The notes: generated from the letters alone by a model not told the origin. Numbered from the stretch's first letter, positions 29,760 through 42,792 are shown. The stretch: DNA of 60,453 bases from Halobacillus litoralis (GCF_009856445.1 NZ_WMFA01000014.1:1-60453); one strand, 5' to 3'. Translations and numbers: made by a program.

Positions 29760-29793
29760 AGTTTTGGCGTATGACGCGAAAGCTTTGTTTTTT
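29758..29793 (+). terminator. Terminator-like hairpin before rpsL
   Basis: AAAGTTTTGGCGT (29758-29770) and ACGCGAAAGCTTT (29774-29786) form a 13-bp stem with one wobble and one mismatch around a 3-nt loop, then GTTTTTT. It begins within the stop codon of the L7Ae gene and could reduce transcription into rpsL. Confidence 0.6.
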
Positions 29794-29853
29794 GCCTTTA
29801 TATGAACCACCTGGATGTGTGGTATTAAAAAAGTACGAAGGGAGGATACAAAC

Positions 29854-30273
29854 ATGCCAACAATTAACCAATTGGTACGCAAAGGACGCGTAAGCAAAAC
29901 GAAGCAGTCAAACTCTCCAGCTTTGAACAAAGGTTACAACAGCTATAAAAAGCGTATGACTGATCTTTCTTCTCCACAAAAGCGTGGGGTTTGCACACGT
30001 GTTGGAACAATGACACCTAAGAAACCGAACTCTGCCCTACGTAAGTATGCACGTGTTCGTCTAACTAACCAGCTTGAGGTTAACGCTTATATCCCTGGTG
30101 AAGGCCACAACCTTCAAGAACACAGTGTTGTTCTTATCCGTGGCGGTAAAGTTAAAGACTTGCCAGGTGTACGTTACACCGTTGTACGTGGTGCTCTTGA
30201 CACAGCAAGTGTTGATGGCCGTATGCAAGGTCGTTCCAAATACGGTACGAAAAAACCAAAAGCTAAAAAATAA
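29854..30273 (+). CDS. rpsL: 30S ribosomal protein S12
   Basis: A 139-residue S12, which monitors codon-anticodon pairing in the decoding centre. The streptomycin-related segments [11 protein letters not shown] and [11 protein letters not shown] carry the usual lysines. ATG 29854 follows GAAGGGAGGAT; an upstream in-frame ATG at 29815 has no ribosome-binding site and would extend the N-terminus abnormally. First gene of rpsL-rpsG-fusA(-tuf). Confidence 0.98.
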   Translation: MPTINQLVRKGRVSKTKQSNSPALNKGYNSYKKRMTDLSSPQKRGVCTRVGTMTPKKPNSALRKYARVRLTNQLEVNAYIPGEGHNLQEHSVVLIRGGKVKDLPGVRYTVVRGALDTASVDGRMQGRSKYGTKKPKAKK

Positions 30274-30325
30274 TCGATATGTAAATATCGCTTAAATAAA
30301 AACATCGAAGAAGGGAGGGGAACAT

Positions 30326-30796
30326 ATGCCACGTAAAGGTCCAGTAGCTAAACGTGATGTGTTACCAGATCCAATGTATAACTCTAAGCTTGTTACTCGC
30401 TTGATCAACCAAATCATGGTTAACGGTCAGCGCGGTAAAGCACAGAAAATCCTTTATAAAGCATTTGAACTTGTTCAAGAACGTAGCGGCAATGACGCTA
30501 TGGAAGCATTTGATCAAGCAATGAAGAACGTAATGCCTGTATTGGAGGTACGCGCTCGTCGTGTAGGTGGTTCCAACTATCAGGTACCTGTTGAAGTTCG
30601 TCCAGAACGTCGCCAGGCACTAGGCTTGCGTTTCATCGTAAACTATGCGCGTCTTCGCGGAGAGAAAACGATGGAAGAGCGCCTAGCTAACGAAATTCTA
30701 GATGCTGCTAACAACACAGGTGCATCTGTGAAGCGTCGCGAAGAAATGCACAAGATGGCGGAAGCGAACAAAGCATTCGCTCACTATCGCTGGTAA
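30326..30796 (+). CDS. rpsG: 30S ribosomal protein S7
   Basis: A 156-residue S7, the primary organiser of the 30S head. Signature segments are [17 protein letters not shown] near the N-terminus and [11 protein letters not shown] in the middle, with a normal C-terminal end ([10 protein letters not shown]). It follows rpsL after 52 nt with GAAGGGAGGGG as the site. In enterobacteria S7 represses the str operon; I see no comparable structure here. Confidence 0.98.
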   Translation: MPRKGPVAKRDVLPDPMYNSKLVTRLINQIMVNGQRGKAQKILYKAFELVQERSGNDAMEAFDQAMKNVMPVLEVRARRVGGSNYQVPVEVRPERRQALGLRFIVNYARLRGEKTMEERLANEILDAANNTGASVKRREEMHKMAEANKAFAHYRW

Positions 30797-30837
30797 TCAC
30801 CAAAAAATAAAGGTTCAAACAGGAAGGAGAAAGATGC

Positions 30838-32916
30838 ATGGCTAGAGAGTTCTCCTTGGAAAAGACTCGGAATATCGGGGTAATGGCTCACATCGACGCT
30901 GGTAAAACAACGGCGACAGAGCGTATTCTTTTCTACACAGGACGTATCCACAAGATTGGTGAAACTCACGAAGGAGCTTCCCAAATGGACTGGATGGAGC
31001 AGGAACAAGAGCGCGGAATTACAATCACTTCCGCCGCTACGACTGCTCAGTGGAAAGGTCACCGTATCAACATCATCGATACTCCAGGACACGTAGACTT
31101 CACTGTTGAAGTTGAACGTTCCCTGCGTGTACTTGATGGTTCCGTAGCTGTCCTTGACGCACAATCTGGTGTTGAGCCTCAAACAGAAACTGTTTGGCGC
31201 CAAGCTACGACATACGGTGTTCCACGTATTGTCTTCATTAACAAAATGGACAAAATCGGAGCTGACTTCATCTACTCCCTAGGTACGTTGCAAGACCGCC
31301 TAGGAGCAAATGCAGCAGCTGTTCAACTTCCTGTCGGTGCGGAAGATGAGTTCGAAGGAATCATCGACCTAGTAACGATGGAAGCATACTACTACATGGA
31401 CGACTTGGGAACACGTGCTGAAGCACGCCCGATTCCTGACGACTACAAAGATCAAGCTGAAGAGTACCGTGGCAAGCTAGTAGAAGCTGTTGCAGAACTC
31501 GATGAAGACTTGATGATGCAGTATCTAGAGGGAGAAGAAATCACAAACGACCAGCTTAAGGATGCGATCCGTAAAGCAACTCTAAGTGTTGAATTCTACC
31601 CAGTATTCTGTGGTTCTGCCTTCAAGAACAAAGGAGTTCAACTTCTAATTGATGGTGTTATCGATTATCTACCATCTCCACTAGATGTACCTCCAATTGA
31701 AGGTCACGTACCACAAACAGAAGAAGAAGTTGTACGTAAGCCTGACGACAACGAGCCATTCTCTGCATTGGCCTTTAAAGTCGCTACAGACCCTTATGTA
31801 GGTAAACTTACTTTCTTCCGCGTTTACTCCGGTACATTGAATGCTGGATCATACGTGAAAAACTCCACGAAAGACAAGCGTGAACGTGTAGGTCGTATCC
31901 TACAAATGCACGCCAACTCTCGTGAAGAGATCTCCACTGTATATGCAGGGGATATCGCAGGTGCGGTAGGCCTTAAAGATACAGGTACGGGTGATACACT
32001 ATGTGACGAAAAGAGTCTTGTTATTCTTGAGTCCATGGAATTCCCTGATCCGGTAATCTCTGTTGCTATCGAGCCTAAATCTAAAGCTGACCAAGATAAG
32101 ATGTCCATCGCTCTTGGTAAACTAGCTGAAGAGGATCCAACGTTCCAAACTGAAACAAACGTTGAAACGGGTCAAACGATCATCGCTGGTATGGGTGAAC
32201 TTCACCTGGACATCATCGTTGACCGTCTGAAGCGTGAGTTCAAAGTTGAAGCGAACATTGGTGCTCCACAAGTTGCTTACCGTGAAACATTCCGCGGTAG
32301 TGCACAAGTGGAAGGTAAGTTCGTACGTCAATCCGGTGGTCGTGGACAATTCGGTCACGTATGGGTTGAGTTCGAGCCTAACGAAGAAGGCGCTGGTTTC
32401 GAATTCGTTAACAAGATCGTCGGTGGTGTTGTGCCACGTGAATACATTCCATCTGTAGAACAAGGTATTAAAGAGTCTATGGAAAACGGTGTATTGGCTG
32501 GCTACCCTATGGTAGACATCAAAGCGACTCTTTATGACGGTTCCTACCACGATGTCGACTCCAACGAAATGGCCTTTAAAGTTGCCGCTTCCATGGCACT
32601 TAAAGAGGCAAAAAACAAGTGTAAGCCTGTTCTACTTGAACCGATGATGAAAGTAGAAGTTGTTATTCCTGAGGAATACATGGGCGACATCATGGGTGAC
32701 GTAACTTCCCGTCGTGGACGTGTAGAAGGTATGGAAACTCGTGGTAATGCACAAGTGGTTAAAGCATTCGTTCCACTATCTGAGATGTTCGGTTATGCAA
32801 CAGCGTTGCGTTCCAACACTCAAGGCCGTGGTACGTACACAATGCACTTCGACCACTATGAAGAAGTTCCGAAGAGCATCTCTGAGGAAATCATCAAGAA
32901 AAATGCTGGTGAATAA
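30838..32916 (+). CDS. fusA: Elongation factor G
   Basis: A 692-residue translational GTPase that drives translocation. The G-domain motifs are AHIDAGKTT (residues 17-25), DTPGHVDF and NKMDK; the switch region carries [10 protein letters not shown]. Domains II to V follow, ending with the EF-G domain IV/V signature [12 protein letters not shown]. Same length as B. subtilis EF-G. ATG 30838 follows AAGGAGAAAG. Confidence 0.98.
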   Translation: MAREFSLEKTRNIGVMAHIDAGKTTATERILFYTGRIHKIGETHEGASQMDWMEQEQERGITITSAATTAQWKGHRINIIDTPGHVDFTVEVERSLRVLDGSVAVLDAQSGVEPQTETVWRQATTYGVPRIVFINKMDKIGADFIYSLGTLQDRLGANAAAVQLPVGAEDEFEGIIDLVTMEAYYYMDDLGTRAEARPIPDDYKDQAEEYRGKLVEAVAELDEDLMMQYLEGEEITNDQLKDAIRKATLSVEFYPVFCGSAFKNKGVQLLIDGVIDYLPSPLDVPPIEGHVPQTEEEVVRKPDDNEPFSALAFKVATDPYVGKLTFFRVYSGTLNAGSYVKNSTKDKRERVGRILQMHANSREEISTVYAGDIAGAVGLKDTGTGDTLCDEKSLVILESMEFPDPVISVAIEPKSKADQDKMSIALGKLAEEDPTFQTETNVETGQTIIAGMGELHLDIIVDRLKREFKVEANIGAPQVAYRETFRGSAQVEGKFVRQSGGRGQFGHVWVEFEPNEEGAGFEFVNKIVGGVVPREYIPSVEQGIKESMENGVLAGYPMVDIKATLYDGSYHDVDSNEMAFKVAASMALKEAKNKCKPVLLEPMMKVEVVIPEEYMGDIMGDVTSRRGRVEGMETRGNAQVVKAFVPLSEMFGYATALRSNTQGRGTYTMHFDHYEEVPKSISEEIIKKNAGE

Positions 32917-32945
32917 TTGATTTTTTAGACGAGTTAAAGTATAAC
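32917..32945 (+). promoter_or_regulatory. Candidate tuf promoter
   Basis: TTGATT (32917-32922), 17 bp, TATAAC (32940-32945), beginning just after the fusA stop. Confidence 0.45.
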
Positions 32946-32952
32946 TTGTAGT

Positions 32953-32990
32953 GTAAGCTTAGGAGTGACTCTTACTTACTCCTAAGCTAC
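32953..32990 (+). other. Stem-loop in the fusA-tuf spacer
   Basis: AGCTTAGGAGT (32956-32966) pairs perfectly with ACTCCTAAGCT (32978-32988) around an 11-nt loop; two more pairs (GT/AC) form if one A is bulged. No T run follows, so this is not an intrinsic terminator. It is probably an RNA-processing or stability element in the tuf leader. Confidence 0.75.
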
Positions 32991-33043
32991 ATCATAAATC
33001 TTGAAAACCAAAATTGTTACTTATCTAAAGGAGGAAATATACA

Positions 33044-34234
<1,191 letters not shown>

Positions 34235-34253
34235 TTTCAGTTCTATCCTATAT

Positions 34254-34288
34254 AAAGAGCAACAGCTTCTGGCTGTTGCTCTTTTTTA
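34254..34288 (+). terminator. Terminator after tuf
   Basis: AAAGAGCAACAGC (34254-34266) pairs perfectly with GCTGTTGCTCTTT (34272-34284) around TTCTG, then a T run. It separates the str operon from the S10 operon. Confidence 0.96.
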
Positions 34289-34495
34289 ATGAAGAAATAC
34301 AACCATGCTATTGAATTCCTTCCAAAGAATATAGTCTTTGCTATAACATGCCGGCCGAATGAAGTGGGTAGGTTTTCCGTCTTGCCGGTAATCGGCTTTT
34401 ATATTTCCATCACTGACAACCTTATAAGGATCTAATCTATTATGAATGTTTAGAAAATTATTCTTTACACAGAGATGGTTGATATCCTCATTCAT
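34286..34495 (-). CDS. Unrecognised small ORF, convergent with tuf
   Basis: A 69-codon frame on the minus strand inside the 570-nt gap between tuf and rpsJ. I do not recognise the product. It is a mixed hydrophilic sequence without signal peptide or membrane segment (it contains NRLDPYKVV, ADYRQDGKPTHFIRP and SKDYILWKEF), which reads more like a real protein than a shadow. The stop codon lies exactly at the T run of the tuf terminator. No Shine-Dalgarno precedes the ATG, so it may be a remnant of a longer gene or non-coding. Confidence 0.3.
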   Translation of the reverse strand: MNEDINHLCVKNNFLNIHNRLDPYKVVSDGNIKADYRQDGKPTHFIRPACYSKDYILWKEFNSMVVFLH

Positions 34496-34574
34496 ATTTG
34501 TTTAAATGGACAATGGATTTCAAAGAGGTAGTCGGAAACATTTGGTGGAAAGCCTATGAATACTAGCTATCCCC

Positions 34575-34603
34575 TTGAAAAAAGTGGTGAACGCTAGTAT
34601 AAT
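34575..34603 (+). promoter_or_regulatory. Upstream promoter P1 of the S10 operon
   Basis: TTGAAA (34575-34580), 17 bp, perfect TATAAT (34598-34603). It lies ~200 nt before rpsJ. Confidence 0.75.
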
Positions 34604-34642
34604 GTTTTAAGTGTCCGTGATGAAAAAATTATGGATTTATCC

Positions 34643-34671
34643 TTGCATTGACTGCATTTCTTCTATATAAT
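34643..34671 (+). promoter_or_regulatory. Downstream promoter P2 of the S10 operon
   Basis: TTGCAT (34643-34648), 17 bp, perfect TATAAT (34666-34671). Transcription would start near 34678. Confidence 0.75.
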
Positions 34672-34699
34672 GAATAATGTTGGTCATAAAAGGCGATGA

Positions 34700-35113
<414 letters not shown>

Positions 35114-35145
35114 ATAAATCGTAAAGATAATAGGAGGTGTAACGG

Positions 35146-35781
35146 ATGACGAAAGGAATCTTAGGACGAAAAGTCGGCATGACTCAAATTTTCTCTGAAA
35201 ATGGCGAGTTGATCCCAGTAACAGTTGTTCAGGCTGAGCCAAACGTTGTTCTTCAAAAGAAAACAACAGAAAATGACGGTTATGAAGCGATCCAACTTGG
35301 TTTTGCTGATGAAAAGTCAAACCGCTTGAAAAAAGCTGCTCAAGGGCACGCTGATAAAGCAAGCACAACACCTAAGCGCTACGTTCGTGAATTCCGTAAT
35401 ACAAACCTTGATGACTTTGAATTAGGTCAAGAGGTTAAAGTTGATATTTTCGAAGCTGGTGACGCAATTGACGTTACAGGAACTTCTAAGGGTAAAGGAT
35501 TCCAGGGTGCAATCAAGCGCCACAACCAATCTACTGGACCTAAAACTCACGGTTCCCGTTTCCACCGTCGTTCCGGTTCTATGGGGCAAGGTGCTGACCC
35601 GTCCAAAGTCTTCAAAGGCAAAGGTCTTGCAGGACAAATGGGTGGCGAAACAGTAACTCTACAAAACCTTGAAGTAGTAAAAGTGGACGCTGAGCGTAAT
35701 CTACTACTTATCAAAGGTAATGTACCAGGCGCGAAAAAATCTTACGTTAAGATTACAAGTGCAATTAAGGCTAGCAAATAA
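35146..35781 (+). CDS. rplC: 50S ribosomal protein L3
   Basis: A 211-residue L3, an early-assembly protein whose loop reaches the peptidyl transferase centre. It starts [15 protein letters not shown] and has the central [20 protein letters not shown] loop. ATG 35146 follows TAGGAGGTGT, 32 nt after rpsJ. Confidence 0.98.
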   Translation: MTKGILGRKVGMTQIFSENGELIPVTVVQAEPNVVLQKKTTENDGYEAIQLGFADEKSNRLKKAAQGHADKASTTPKRYVREFRNTNLDDFELGQEVKVDIFEAGDAIDVTGTSKGKGFQGAIKRHNQSTGPKTHGSRFHRRSGSMGQGADPSKVFKGKGLAGQMGGETVTLQNLEVVKVDAERNLLLIKGNVPGAKKSYVKITSAIKASK

Positions 35782-35802
35782 TAAACGAAGGGAGGATATG
35801 TC

Positions 35803-36426
35803 ATGCCTAAAGTAGCACTATTAAACCAAAGCGGTTCTAATGTTGGTGAAATCGAACTAAATGAATCTGTATTTGGAATTGAACCTAATACTCACGTTTT
35901 ACACGAAACTGTGTTGATGCAACGCGCGAATCTTCGCCAGGGCACACACAAAGTAAAAGGACGTTCTGAAGTTAGTGGCGGCGGACGCAAACCATGGCGC
36001 CAAAAAGGTACAGGCCGTGCGCGCCAAGGATCTATCCGTTCACCACAATGGGTAGGTGGCGGAACTGTTTTCGGTCCTACACCACGCAGCTACAGCTACA
36101 CGATGCCTAAAAAAGTACGTCGTTTGGCACTTCAATCTGCTTTCTCTTCTAAAGTGAAAGAAGAAAACATCATTGTTCTTGAGAGCCTTTCTCTTGATGC
36201 TCCGAAAACAAAAGAAGTTGCAAACATTCTAAAAGCACTAGATGTTAACGAGAAAGCATTGATCGTTACTGCTGAAGCAGACGAAAATGTAACTCTATCA
36301 TCTAACAATATCCCTACAGTGAAGAGTCTTCCTGTAGAGCAAGTAAGTGTGTTAGACTTGCTAACGCATGACAAGCTGATCCTTACTAAGGAAGCAGCTG
36401 AAAAAGCAGGGGAGGTGCTCTCATAA
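35803..36426 (+). CDS. rplD: 50S ribosomal protein L4
   Basis: A 207-residue L4 that lines the exit tunnel. The extended tunnel loop [19 protein letters not shown] is present near residues 64-82. In E. coli L4 autoregulates the S10 operon; whether it acts on the leader here is unknown. The stop codon overlaps the rplW start by one base (TAATG). Confidence 0.98.
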   Translation: MPKVALLNQSGSNVGEIELNESVFGIEPNTHVLHETVLMQRANLRQGTHKVKGRSEVSGGGRKPWRQKGTGRARQGSIRSPQWVGGGTVFGPTPRSYSYTMPKKVRRLALQSAFSSKVKEENIIVLESLSLDAPKTKEVANILKALDVNEKALIVTAEADENVTLSSNNIPTVKSLPVEQVSVLDLLTHDKLILTKEAAEKAGEVLS

Positions 36427-36713
36427 TGAAAGAACCACGCGATATTATCAAGCGCCCTGTCATTACTGAACATTCTGCTGATCTTATGGGAGAAAAGAAA
36501 TATACGTTTGAAGTTAGCCCGAAAGCTAACAAAACTGAAATTAAAAAAGCAGTTGAAGAAATCTTTGGCGTTCAAGTTGCACAAGTCAACACAATGAACC
36601 TTAAAGGTAAGTTCAAGCGTATGGGTCGTTACGGCGGCTACCGCTCCGATCGTAAGAAAGCAGTCATCACATTGACTCAGGACAGCGAAGAACTAGAAAT
36701 CTTCGAAGCATAA
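36426..36713 (+). CDS. rplW: 50S ribosomal protein L23
   Basis: A 95-residue L23, at the tunnel exit where SRP and trigger factor dock. It begins [16 protein letters not shown] and has the [20 protein letters not shown] extension. It overlaps the rplD stop and uses GGGGAGGTG inside rplD. Confidence 0.97.
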   Translation: MKEPRDIIKRPVITEHSADLMGEKKYTFEVSPKANKTEIKKAVEEIFGVQVAQVNTMNLKGKFKRMGRYGGYRSDRKKAVITLTQDSEELEIFEA

Positions 36714-36749
36714 AATACACGAATTGAAATATGAAGGAGGGAAATAAAG

Positions 36750-37583
36750 ATGGCGATTAAAAAGTTCAGACCGATTACTAACGGTCGTCGACACATGTCA
36801 GTATCTGATTTCGCTGAAATCACAACTGACAAACCTGAACGCTCCCTTGTCACTCCACTTCATAAAAAAGGTGGACGTAACAACCAGGGTAAGCTGACAG
36901 TTCGTCATCAGGGCGGAGGCCACAAGCGTCAGTATCGTATTATCGACTTCAAGCGTGACAAAGATGGAATACCTGGACGCGTTGCTACAGTCGAATATGA
37001 TCCGAACCGCTCCGCTAACATTGCACTAATCAATTATGTTGATGGTGAAAAACGTTACATCCTAGCTCCAAAAGGTGTGAAGGTTGGAACGGAAATTATT
37101 TCTGGTGAAGGTGCAGATATCAAACCAGGTAATGCTCTTCAGTTGAAAGACATTCCAGTTGGTACAATCGTACACAACGTAGAACTTAAACCAGGACGCG
37201 GAGGACAGCTTGTCCGTTCTGCAGGTGCTTCTGCACAAATCCTTGGTCGTGAAGAAAAATACACGCTTGTACGCCTGACATCAGGTGAAGTTCGCTTGGT
37301 ACTAAGCTCTTGCCGTGCAACAATCGGTCAAGTCGGTAACCTTGAGCACGAACTAATCAGCGTAGGTAAAGCTGGACGTTCTCGTTGGAAAGGTAAGCGC
37401 CCTACAGTACGTGGTTCCGTAATGAACCCTAGTGATCACCCACACGGTGGTGGTGAAGGACGCGCACCAATCGGTATGCCATCTCCAGTATCTCCATGGG
37501 GTAAACCAACTCTTGGATACAAAACGAGAAAACGCAACAAGCCGTCTGATAAATATATCGTACGTAGACGCGGTAAAAAATAA
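36750..37583 (+). CDS. rplB: 50S ribosomal protein L2
   Basis: A 277-residue L2, needed for subunit association and the peptidyl transferase centre. The N-terminal [20 protein letters not shown] and the C-terminal [18 protein letters not shown], with the essential histidine, are both seen. ATG 36750 follows GAAGGAGGG. Confidence 0.98.
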   Translation: MAIKKFRPITNGRRHMSVSDFAEITTDKPERSLVTPLHKKGGRNNQGKLTVRHQGGGHKRQYRIIDFKRDKDGIPGRVATVEYDPNRSANIALINYVDGEKRYILAPKGVKVGTEIISGEGADIKPGNALQLKDIPVGTIVHNVELKPGRGGQLVRSAGASAQILGREEKYTLVRLTSGEVRLVLSSCRATIGQVGNLEHELISVGKAGRSRWKGKRPTVRGSVMNPSDHPHGGGEGRAPIGMPSPVSPWGKPTLGYKTRKRNKPSDKYIVRRRGKK

Positions 37584-37640
37584 CGGGATTGTCGGGCGGG
37601 CAGTAAAACCCGTCTCTCAATCGCGAAGGGAGGTTTATTC

Positions 37641-37919
37641 ATGGGCCGCAGCCTGAAAAAAGGACCTTTTGTAGATGATCACTTAATGAAAAAAGTCGAG
37701 AAGTTGAACGAAGATAATAAACAGCAGGTCGTAAAGACTTGGTCTCGCCGTTCTACGATCTTCCCTAACTTCGTCGGACACACAATCGCCGTTTATGACG
37801 GTCGTAAGCACGTACCAGTTTATGTGACTGAAGACATGGTTGGTCACAAACTAGGTGAATTCGCGCCATCCCGTACGTTCAAGGGACACTCTGGCGACGA
37901 TAAGAAAACAAAACGTTAA
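37641..37919 (+). CDS. rpsS: 30S ribosomal protein S19
   Basis: A 92-residue S19 in the 30S head, partner of S13. It starts [19 protein letters not shown] and has the conserved [15 protein letters not shown] and [13 protein letters not shown] segments. ATG 37641 follows GAAGGGAGGT. Confidence 0.98.
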   Translation: MGRSLKKGPFVDDHLMKKVEKLNEDNKQQVVKTWSRRSTIFPNFVGHTIAVYDGRKHVPVYVTEDMVGHKLGEFAPSRTFKGHSGDDKKTKR

Positions 37920-37939
37920 TATAGAGAGGAGGCACTCTA

Positions 37940-38281
37940 ATGCAAGCTAAAGCAGTTGCTAAAACCGTTCGTATCGCTCCTCGTAAAGCTCGTCTGGTAA
38001 TTGATTTAATTCGAGGAAAAAATGTTGGTGAAGCTCTGGCTACACTACGTCTAACACAGCGTGGCGCATCTCCAGTAGTTGAGAAACTTCTTAACTCCGC
38101 GATCGCTAACGCAGAACACAACTATGAAATGGACCCGGAAAACCTATACGTTTCCGAAGCGTTTGTAAACGAAGGCGTAACTCTTAAACGTTTCCGCCCT
38201 CGCGCTATGGGCCGCGCAAGCCAAATCAACAAACGCACAAGCCACATCACAGTGGTCGTATCAGAAAAAAAGGAGGGATAA
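37940..38281 (+). CDS. rplV: 50S ribosomal protein L22
   Basis: A 113-residue L22 whose long beta-hairpin lines the exit tunnel. The hairpin tip ([20 protein letters not shown]) has no deletion of the kind seen in macrolide-resistant strains. Its ribosome-binding site is GAGAGGAGGC. rpsC starts 3 nt after its stop. Confidence 0.97.
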   Translation: MQAKAVAKTVRIAPRKARLVIDLIRGKNVGEALATLRLTQRGASPVVEKLLNSAIANAEHNYEMDPENLYVSEAFVNEGVTLKRFRPRAMGRASQINKRTSHITVVVSEKKEG

Positions 38282-38284
38282 TCA

Positions 38285-38926
38285 GTGGGTCAAAAAATTA
38301 ATCCGGTAGGTCTTCGTATCGGCGTTATCCGCGATTGGGAATCCAAGTGGTACGCTGGCAAAGACTATGCAGACTTGTTACATGAAGACATTAAGATTCG
38401 TGAATATGTTGAAAATCGTCTTAAAGATGCTGCTCTTTCTACGGTAGAAATCGAACGCGCAGCAAACCGTGTAAACATTACTGTGCACACAGCTAAGCCA
38501 GGAATGGTTATCGGTAAAGGCGGTTCTGAAGTAGAAGCACTTCGTAAAGCTCTAAACCAACTAACTGGTAAACGCGTTCACATCAACATCGTTGAAGTGA
38601 AAAAGCCAGATCTTGACGCTACTCTTGTGGCTGACAATATCGCACGTCAATTGGAAAACCGCGTATCTTTCCGTCGTGCTCAAAAACAAACAATTCAACG
38701 CGCTATGCGTGCAGGAGCTAAAGGTATTCGTACCCAAGTATCTGGTCGTCTAGGTGGCGCGGATATCGCTCGTGCTGAATATTACAGTGAAGGAACAGTA
38801 CCACTACACACACTTCGTGCAGACATCGATTACGGAACTGCAGAAGCTGACACTACTTACGGTAAGCTTGGTGTTAAAGTGTGGATCTATCGTGGAGAAG
38901 TCCTTCCAACTAAAACTGACAAGTAA
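38285..38926 (+). CDS. rpsC: 30S ribosomal protein S3
   Basis: A 213-residue S3 forming part of the mRNA entry channel. The KH domain contains [16 protein letters not shown], and the C-terminal domain holds [20 protein letters not shown]. The start is GTG 38285 with AAGGAGGG ending inside rplV, so the two are tightly coupled. Confidence 0.98.
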   Translation: MGQKINPVGLRIGVIRDWESKWYAGKDYADLLHEDIKIREYVENRLKDAALSTVEIERAANRVNITVHTAKPGMVIGKGGSEVEALRKALNQLTGKRVHINIVEVKKPDLDATLVADNIARQLENRVSFRRAQKQTIQRAMRAGAKGIRTQVSGRLGGADIARAEYYSEGTVPLHTLRADIDYGTAEADTTYGKLGVKVWIYRGEVLPTKTDK

Positions 38927-38944
38927 GGAAGGGGGAAAAGCATT

Positions 38945-39569
<625 letters not shown>

Positions 39570-39593
39570 TAGATGAGAGGAGGTCACCCTCAC

Positions 39594-39857
39594 ATGACTG
39601 AACGTAATAATCGTAAAGTTTATACTGGCCGTGTCGTTTCTGACAAGATGGATAAGACCATCACCGTACTAGTAGAAACTTATAAGTTCCACAAACTTTA
39701 CGGCAAGCGCGTAAAGTATTCCAAAAAGTTCAAAGCTCATGACGAAAACAACCAAGCGAAAAACGGCGACATCGTAAGCATCATGGAAACTCGTCCATTG
39801 TCTGCTTCTAAGCGTTTCCGTCTTCTAGAAGTTGTTGAAGAGTCTGTCATTATCTAA
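39594..39857 (+). CDS. rpsQ: 30S ribosomal protein S17
   Basis: An 87-residue OB-fold S17. Typical sequence begins [20 protein letters not shown], with the ending [19 protein letters not shown] 39594 follows GAGAGGAGGTCA; an upstream in-frame ATG at 39573 lies before that site and is rejected. Confidence 0.97.
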   Translation: MTERNNRKVYTGRVVSDKMDKTITVLVETYKFHKLYGKRVKYSKKFKAHDENNQAKNGDIVSIMETRPLSASKRFRLLEVVEESVII

Positions 39858-39899
39858 ATAAAGTTCGCTCGGAGTTAATCCGAAGGGAGGTTACATGTT

Positions 39900-40268
39900 A
39901 TGATTCAACAGGAATCTCGTCTGAAAGTTGCAGACAACTCTGGTGCCCGCGAAATCCAGACAATCAAAGTATTGGGTGGATCCGGCCGCAAAACAGCTAA
40001 CATCGGTGATATCATCACTGCTACTGTGAAGCAGGCAACACCAGGAGGCGTTGTTAAAAAAGGTGAAGTTGTAAAAGCTGTTATCGTACGTTCTAAGAGT
40101 GGAGTGCGCCGTAAAGATGGTTCTTACATCCGTTTCGATGAAAACGCAGCAGTAATCGTGCGTGATGACAAAGGCCCACGCGGTACTCGTATCTTTGGAC
40201 CGGTAGCTCGTGAACTTCGTGATGCTAAATTCATGAAGATTGTATCTCTAGCTCCAGAAGTATTATAA
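39900..40268 (+). CDS. rplN: 50S ribosomal protein L14
   Basis: A 122-residue L14 at the subunit interface. It begins [18 protein letters not shown] and has the [18 protein letters not shown] and [13 protein letters not shown] segments. Full family length. ATG 39900 follows GAAGGGAGGTT. Confidence 0.98.
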   Translation: MIQQESRLKVADNSGAREIQTIKVLGGSGRKTANIGDIITATVKQATPGGVVKKGEVVKAVIVRSKSGVRRKDGSYIRFDENAAVIVRDDKGPRGTRIFGPVARELRDAKFMKIVSLAPEVL

Positions 40269-40308
40269 AAGCCTGAATGAAATGCCTTGTTAAGGAGGTG
40301 CGCGAAGA

Positions 40309-40620
40309 ATGCACGTAAAAAAAGGTGATAAAGTAATGGTGATTACTGGTAAGGATAAGGGCAAACAAGGAACAATCCTTGAAGCTTATCCGAAGAAAGA
40401 TCGTGTTCTTGTTGAAGGTGTGAACGAAGTGAAAAAGCACGCGAAGCCTTCTCAGGAGAATCCACAAGGTGGAATCCTAACACAAGAAGCTGCGATCCAC
40501 GTATCCAACGTAATGCCGATCGACCCTAAGACTGGTGAGCCGACACGTGTTGGTTACAAAGTCGAGGACGGGAAGAAAGTTCGTATCGCGAAAAAATCTG
40601 GTGAAGCACTAGATAAATAA
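40309..40620 (+). CDS. rplX: 50S ribosomal protein L24
   Basis: A 103-residue KOW-domain L24 that initiates large-subunit assembly. It starts [20 protein letters not shown] and has the [13 protein letters not shown] segment. ATG 40309 follows TAAGGAGGTGC. Confidence 0.97.
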   Translation: MHVKKGDKVMVITGKDKGKQGTILEAYPKKDRVLVEGVNEVKKHAKPSQENPQGGILTQEAAIHVSNVMPIDPKTGEPTRVGYKVEDGKKVRIAKKSGEALDK

Positions 40621-40646
40621 GCCATACAGGAAAGGAGGGCCACACG

Positions 40647-41186
40647 ATGAACGAACTAAAGAAACAATATCAAGAAGAAGTTGTCTCATCTTTGATGAAC
40701 AAATTTGAATATGATTCCATCATGCAAACACCAAAAGTTGAGAAAATCGTTGTCAACATGGGTGTAGGTGACGCTGTTCAAAACGCGAAAGCACTTGACA
40801 CAGCTGTAGAAGAACTAACATTGATCACTGGACAGAAGCCAGTTATCACAAAAGCGAAGAAATCAATTGCAGGTTTCCGTCTACGTGAAGGTATGCCAAT
40901 CGGCGCGAAGGTTACACTTCGTGGAGAGCGCATGTACGAATTCCTCCAAAAGCTGATCGCTGTATCTCTTCCACGTGTGCGTGACTTCCGTGGTATTTCT
41001 AAGAAAGCTTTTGACGGTCGTGGAAACTACACACTTGGTGTTAAAGAGCAATTGATTTTCCCAGAAATCGATTACGATAAAGTAAACAAAGTGCGTGGTA
41101 TGGATATCGTTATTGTCACTACAGCTGACTCTGACGAAGAAGCACGTGAACTTCTAGCTCAGTTCGGTATGCCGTTCCAAAAATAA
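40647..41186 (+). CDS. rplE: 50S ribosomal protein L5
   Basis: A 179-residue L5 that holds 5S rRNA in the central protuberance. Signature segments are [17 protein letters not shown] and [19 protein letters not shown], with the ending [13 protein letters not shown] 40647 follows GAAAGGAGGGC. Confidence 0.98.
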   Translation: MNELKKQYQEEVVSSLMNKFEYDSIMQTPKVEKIVVNMGVGDAVQNAKALDTAVEELTLITGQKPVITKAKKSIAGFRLREGMPIGAKVTLRGERMYEFLQKLIAVSLPRVRDFRGISKKAFDGRGNYTLGVKEQLIFPEIDYDKVNKVRGMDIVIVTTADSDEEARELLAQFGMPFQK

Positions 41187-41212
41187 TGAGCTAACTATAA
41201 GGAGGGAAAATA

Positions 41213-41398
41213 GTGGCTAAAAAATCAATGGTCGCGAAGCAACAGCGTAAACAGAAGTACCAAGTGCGCGAATACACGCGTTGTGAACGCTGCGGACGTC
41301 CGCACTCCGTACTTCGTAAGTTTAAGCTTTGCCGTATTTGTTTCCGTGAACTTGCATATAAAGGTCAAATCCCTGGTGTCAAAAAAGCCAGCTGGTAA
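41213..41398 (+). CDS. rpsN: 30S ribosomal protein S14, zinc-binding type
   Basis: A 61-residue short S14 of the zinc-binding (type Z) class. The zinc ligands are the CERC and CRIC pairs around residues 24-43. The start is GTG 41213 with TAAGGAGGGA. This is the zinc-dependent paralogue used in zinc-replete cells; no zinc-free copy lies in the window. Confidence 0.96.
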   Translation: MAKKSMVAKQQRKQKYQVREYTRCERCGRPHSVLRKFKLCRICFRELAYKGQIPGVKKASW

Positions 41399-41428
41399 AC
41401 CCGAAACAGGGAAGGAGGTTAATGAGTT

Positions 41429-41827
41429 ATGACAATGACAGATCCAATTGCAGATATGCTGACACGTATTCGTAACGCTAACATGGTGCGTCACGAGAAG
41501 CTTGAGCTTCCAGCTTCCAACGTTAAAAAAGAAATTGCTGATATTCTTAAGCGCGAAGGTTTTGTACGTGACTACGAATTTGTAGAAGACAACAAGCAAG
41601 GAGTTCTTCGCATCTTCCTTAAGTACGGTCAAAACAACGAGCGTGTAATCACTGGTGTGAAGCGTATCAGTAAGCCAGGTCTACGTGTTTACGCTAACGC
41701 TGAAGAACTTCCGAAAGTTCTTAACGGTCTAGGTGTAGCCGTTGTATCCACTTCAAAAGGTGTATTGACAGATAAAGAAGCTCGTGAACAAGCCATCGGT
41801 GGCGAAGTTCTAGCTTACATCTGGTAA
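41429..41827 (+). CDS. rpsH: 30S ribosomal protein S8
   Basis: A 132-residue S8 that binds the central domain of 16S rRNA. It begins [17 protein letters not shown] and ends with [23 protein letters not shown] 41429 gives the MTMTDP start equivalent to the MVMTDP of B. subtilis; an ATG two codons later is possible. The site is GAAGGAGGTT. Confidence 0.98.
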   Translation: MTMTDPIADMLTRIRNANMVRHEKLELPASNVKKEIADILKREGFVRDYEFVEDNKQGVLRIFLKYGQNNERVITGVKRISKPGLRVYANAEELPKVLNGLGVAVVSTSKGVLTDKEAREQAIGGEVLAYIW

Positions 41828-41857
41828 AAAAACAGATCAGACAGGAGGTGCAAACAT

Positions 41858-42394
41858 ATGTCTCGCGTAGGTTTAAAATCACTTGAAATTCCTGAAGGTG
41901 TAGAAATCATCCAGGATAACAACACGATTACAGTTAAAGGTCCTAAAGGGGAATTGACTCGTACTTTCCACAAGGACATCACAGTTAAAGTTGAGGACAA
42001 CGTTCTTACTGTAGCTCGTCCGAGCGACCACAAAGAACACCGTGCTCTTCACGGTACTACACGCAGCCTGATCGGTAACATGGTTGAAGGTGTTTCTAAA
42101 GGCTATGAAAAGAGTCTTGAAATCATCGGTGTTGGTTACCGTGCGCAGAAACAGGGTCAAAATGTTGTAATCAACGCTGGTTACTCTCACCCTGTTGAAG
42201 TCGATAACCACGAAGGTATCGAAATCGAAGTTCCATCCAACACGAAAGTAACAGTTAAAGGAATCGACAAAGAACTTGTTGGTGCAGTAGCTGCGAAAAT
42301 CCGTGCGATCCGTCCTCCAGAGCCTTACAAAGGTAAAGGAATTCGCTACGAAGGCGAATATGTACGCAGAAAAGAAGGTAAAACAGCTAAGTAA
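41858..42394 (+). CDS. rplF: 50S ribosomal protein L6
   Basis: A 178-residue L6 of two related alpha/beta domains near the sarcin-ricin loop. The N-terminal [14 protein letters not shown] and C-terminal [17 protein letters not shown] are characteristic. ATG 41858 follows ACAGGAGGTGC. Confidence 0.98.
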   Translation: MSRVGLKSLEIPEGVEIIQDNNTITVKGPKGELTRTFHKDITVKVEDNVLTVARPSDHKEHRALHGTTRSLIGNMVEGVSKGYEKSLEIIGVGYRAQKQGQNVVINAGYSHPVEVDNHEGIEIEVPSNTKVTVKGIDKELVGAVAAKIRAIRPPEPYKGKGIRYEGEYVRRKEGKTAK

Positions 42395-42429
42395 GACTCG
42401 TAGCTAACGTATAGAAAGGAGTGACCCTG

Positions 42430-42792
42430 ATGATCACGAAGGCAGATAAAAATGTCGTACGTAAAAAGCGTCATGCACGCGTTCGTAAGAATGTCTTTGG
42501 CACCGCTGAACGCCCACGCTTGAACGTATATCGCTCTAACAAACACATTTATGCTCAGCTAATCAACGATGAAAGCCAAGTAACAGTAGCAAGTGCGTCT
42601 ACTGTAGACAATGACTTCAACCTTGATGCTACAGGCAATGTCGAGGCTGCTCAAAAAGTCGGTGAATTAGTGGCTAAGCGTGCGATCGACAACGGTTTTA
42701 AAGTTGTTGTATTCGACCGTGGAGGTTACTTGTATCATGGACGTGTGAAAGCACTAGCTGAAGCCGCTCGCGAAGCCGGCCTAGAATTTTAA
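42430..42792 (+). CDS. rplR: 50S ribosomal protein L18
   Basis: A 120-residue L18, partner of L5 on 5S rRNA. It has [20 protein letters not shown] and ends [23 protein letters not shown] 42430 is the start, with AAAGGAGTGA ~8 nt upstream; a GTG at 42421 in frame is part of that site. Same length as B. subtilis L18. Confidence 0.97.
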   Translation: MITKADKNVVRKKRHARVRKNVFGTAERPRLNVYRSNKHIYAQLINDESQVTVASASTVDNDFNLDATGNVEAAQKVGELVAKRAIDNGFKVVVFDRGGYLYHGRVKALAEAAREAGLEF

